From assembly GCA_964019425.1 (NCBI GenBank), contig OZ025805.1, forward strand, positions 124,001 through 188,000: a DNA stretch of 64,000 nucleotides, in the 5' to 3' direction. Within the stretch, counting starts at the first letter, position 1. Every line of letters begins with the position of its first letter. The notes under the pieces are model-generated. The model was not told where the DNA came from. It did no database searches and saw only the letters and a list, made by a program, of their open reading frames with translations. The stretch comes from Flectonema sp. DT1601. Taxonomy: Eukaryota; Euglenozoa; Diplonemea; Diplonemida; Diplonemidae. The position numbers were made by a program, and so were the translations under genes. This document shows, piece after piece, positions 63,729-64,000 of the stretch.

Positions 63729-64000
63729 CAGTCACAACCAATGCCATTAGAAACTAATAAATCAGCATGCAACCGAGAGAAGAAGCTATCTCGTATCTTC
63801 GATTTGTTTAAATTCAGCACATGATCAAAGGACAGATTCATGCACCTGTAATGTTGTCAGAGTCTCTTGTAGAAAACAAGGAACTTTTTACTGTGGATTC
63901 TATTTTTATAAAGTTAAGATCAATTGAACCAGTATCCATCGTTGATGAGATGAAGACAAAGGGGGAGATGAGGGCAAGGGGGGAGGTGCGATAGGTGTTT
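63729..64000. other. Window end, nothing recognised
   Basis: A purine-rich tract (GGGGGAGATGAGGGCAAGG) lies at 63961-63990. No ORF with family features. Confidence 0.5.

Noticed and set aside
1-64000. CRISPR arrays, bacterial operons, riboswitches
   Set aside because: The window is clearly eukaryotic nuclear DNA, and the only regular repeats are coding LRR units, simple sequence and transposon copies.

Overview
The window comes from the nuclear genome of a flagellated, intron-bearing protist, most likely a non-kinetoplastid euglenozoan (diplonemid-like or euglenid-like). Three things in the sequence point there. The cytochrome c gene encodes a one-cysteine haem motif (AGQCH instead of CXXCH), a euglenozoan hallmark. 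Every gene that can be identified with confidence lies on the minus strand, as in polycistronic directional gene clusters. Several start codons sit 3-28 nt downstream of a minus-strand AG preceded by a pyrimidine-rich or C/T-rich stretch, as expected for spliced-leader addition. Short GT-AG cis-introns (about 60-245 nt, donors mostly GTWTGT, acceptors CAG) argue against a kinetoplastid. The species is not identified.

Region 1 (1-7990) is the 5' two thirds of an inner-arm axonemal dynein heavy chain, apparently one uninterrupted frame running off the left edge.

Region 2 (about 7990-33500) is an accessory, segmentally duplicated block. It holds five intact genes for a protein with an N-terminal ubiquitin-like domain and a BspA-type leucine-rich repeat array of 25-residue (75 bp) units, in 7, 11, 7, 9 and 9.4 copies. 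Around them lie a shared downstream cassette, a shared upstream flank, broken Ubl-LRR relatives, shuffled pieces of the neighbouring dynein gene (one with a 157 bp internal inversion), and mobile DNA. The mobile DNA includes a 703 bp element present twice, a 777 bp element with 27 bp perfect terminal inverted repeats, larger copies of a related transposon-like sequence, a tRNA-derived SINE with 12 bp target duplications, and a tyrosine-recombinase remnant.

Region 3 (about 34000-61500) is a conventional housekeeping array, all on the minus strand: a 1736-residue SNF2/RING helicase (3 exons), a SET-like protein, a mitochondrial PPR protein (4 exons), an RBM34/Nop12-like nucleolar RNA-binding protein, a CCCH-SpoU RNA methyltransferase (2 exons) with a truncated 1249 bp tandem duplicate, a SUZ-domain protein, cytochrome c (2 exons), complex I NDUFV1 (2 exons), a Rab11-like GTPase (4 exons) and COP9 signalosome subunit 6 (3 exons). 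Spacers are rich in A and T homopolymers and carry small dispersed repeats.

Region 4 (about 61500-64000) is more GC-rich. It contains decayed coding remnants, including a plus-strand tyrosine-recombinase segment related to the one near 12 kb, so it looks like old mobile-element sequence. Exon structures were joined by eye from splice sites, reading frame and family knowledge; no alignment or search was run.
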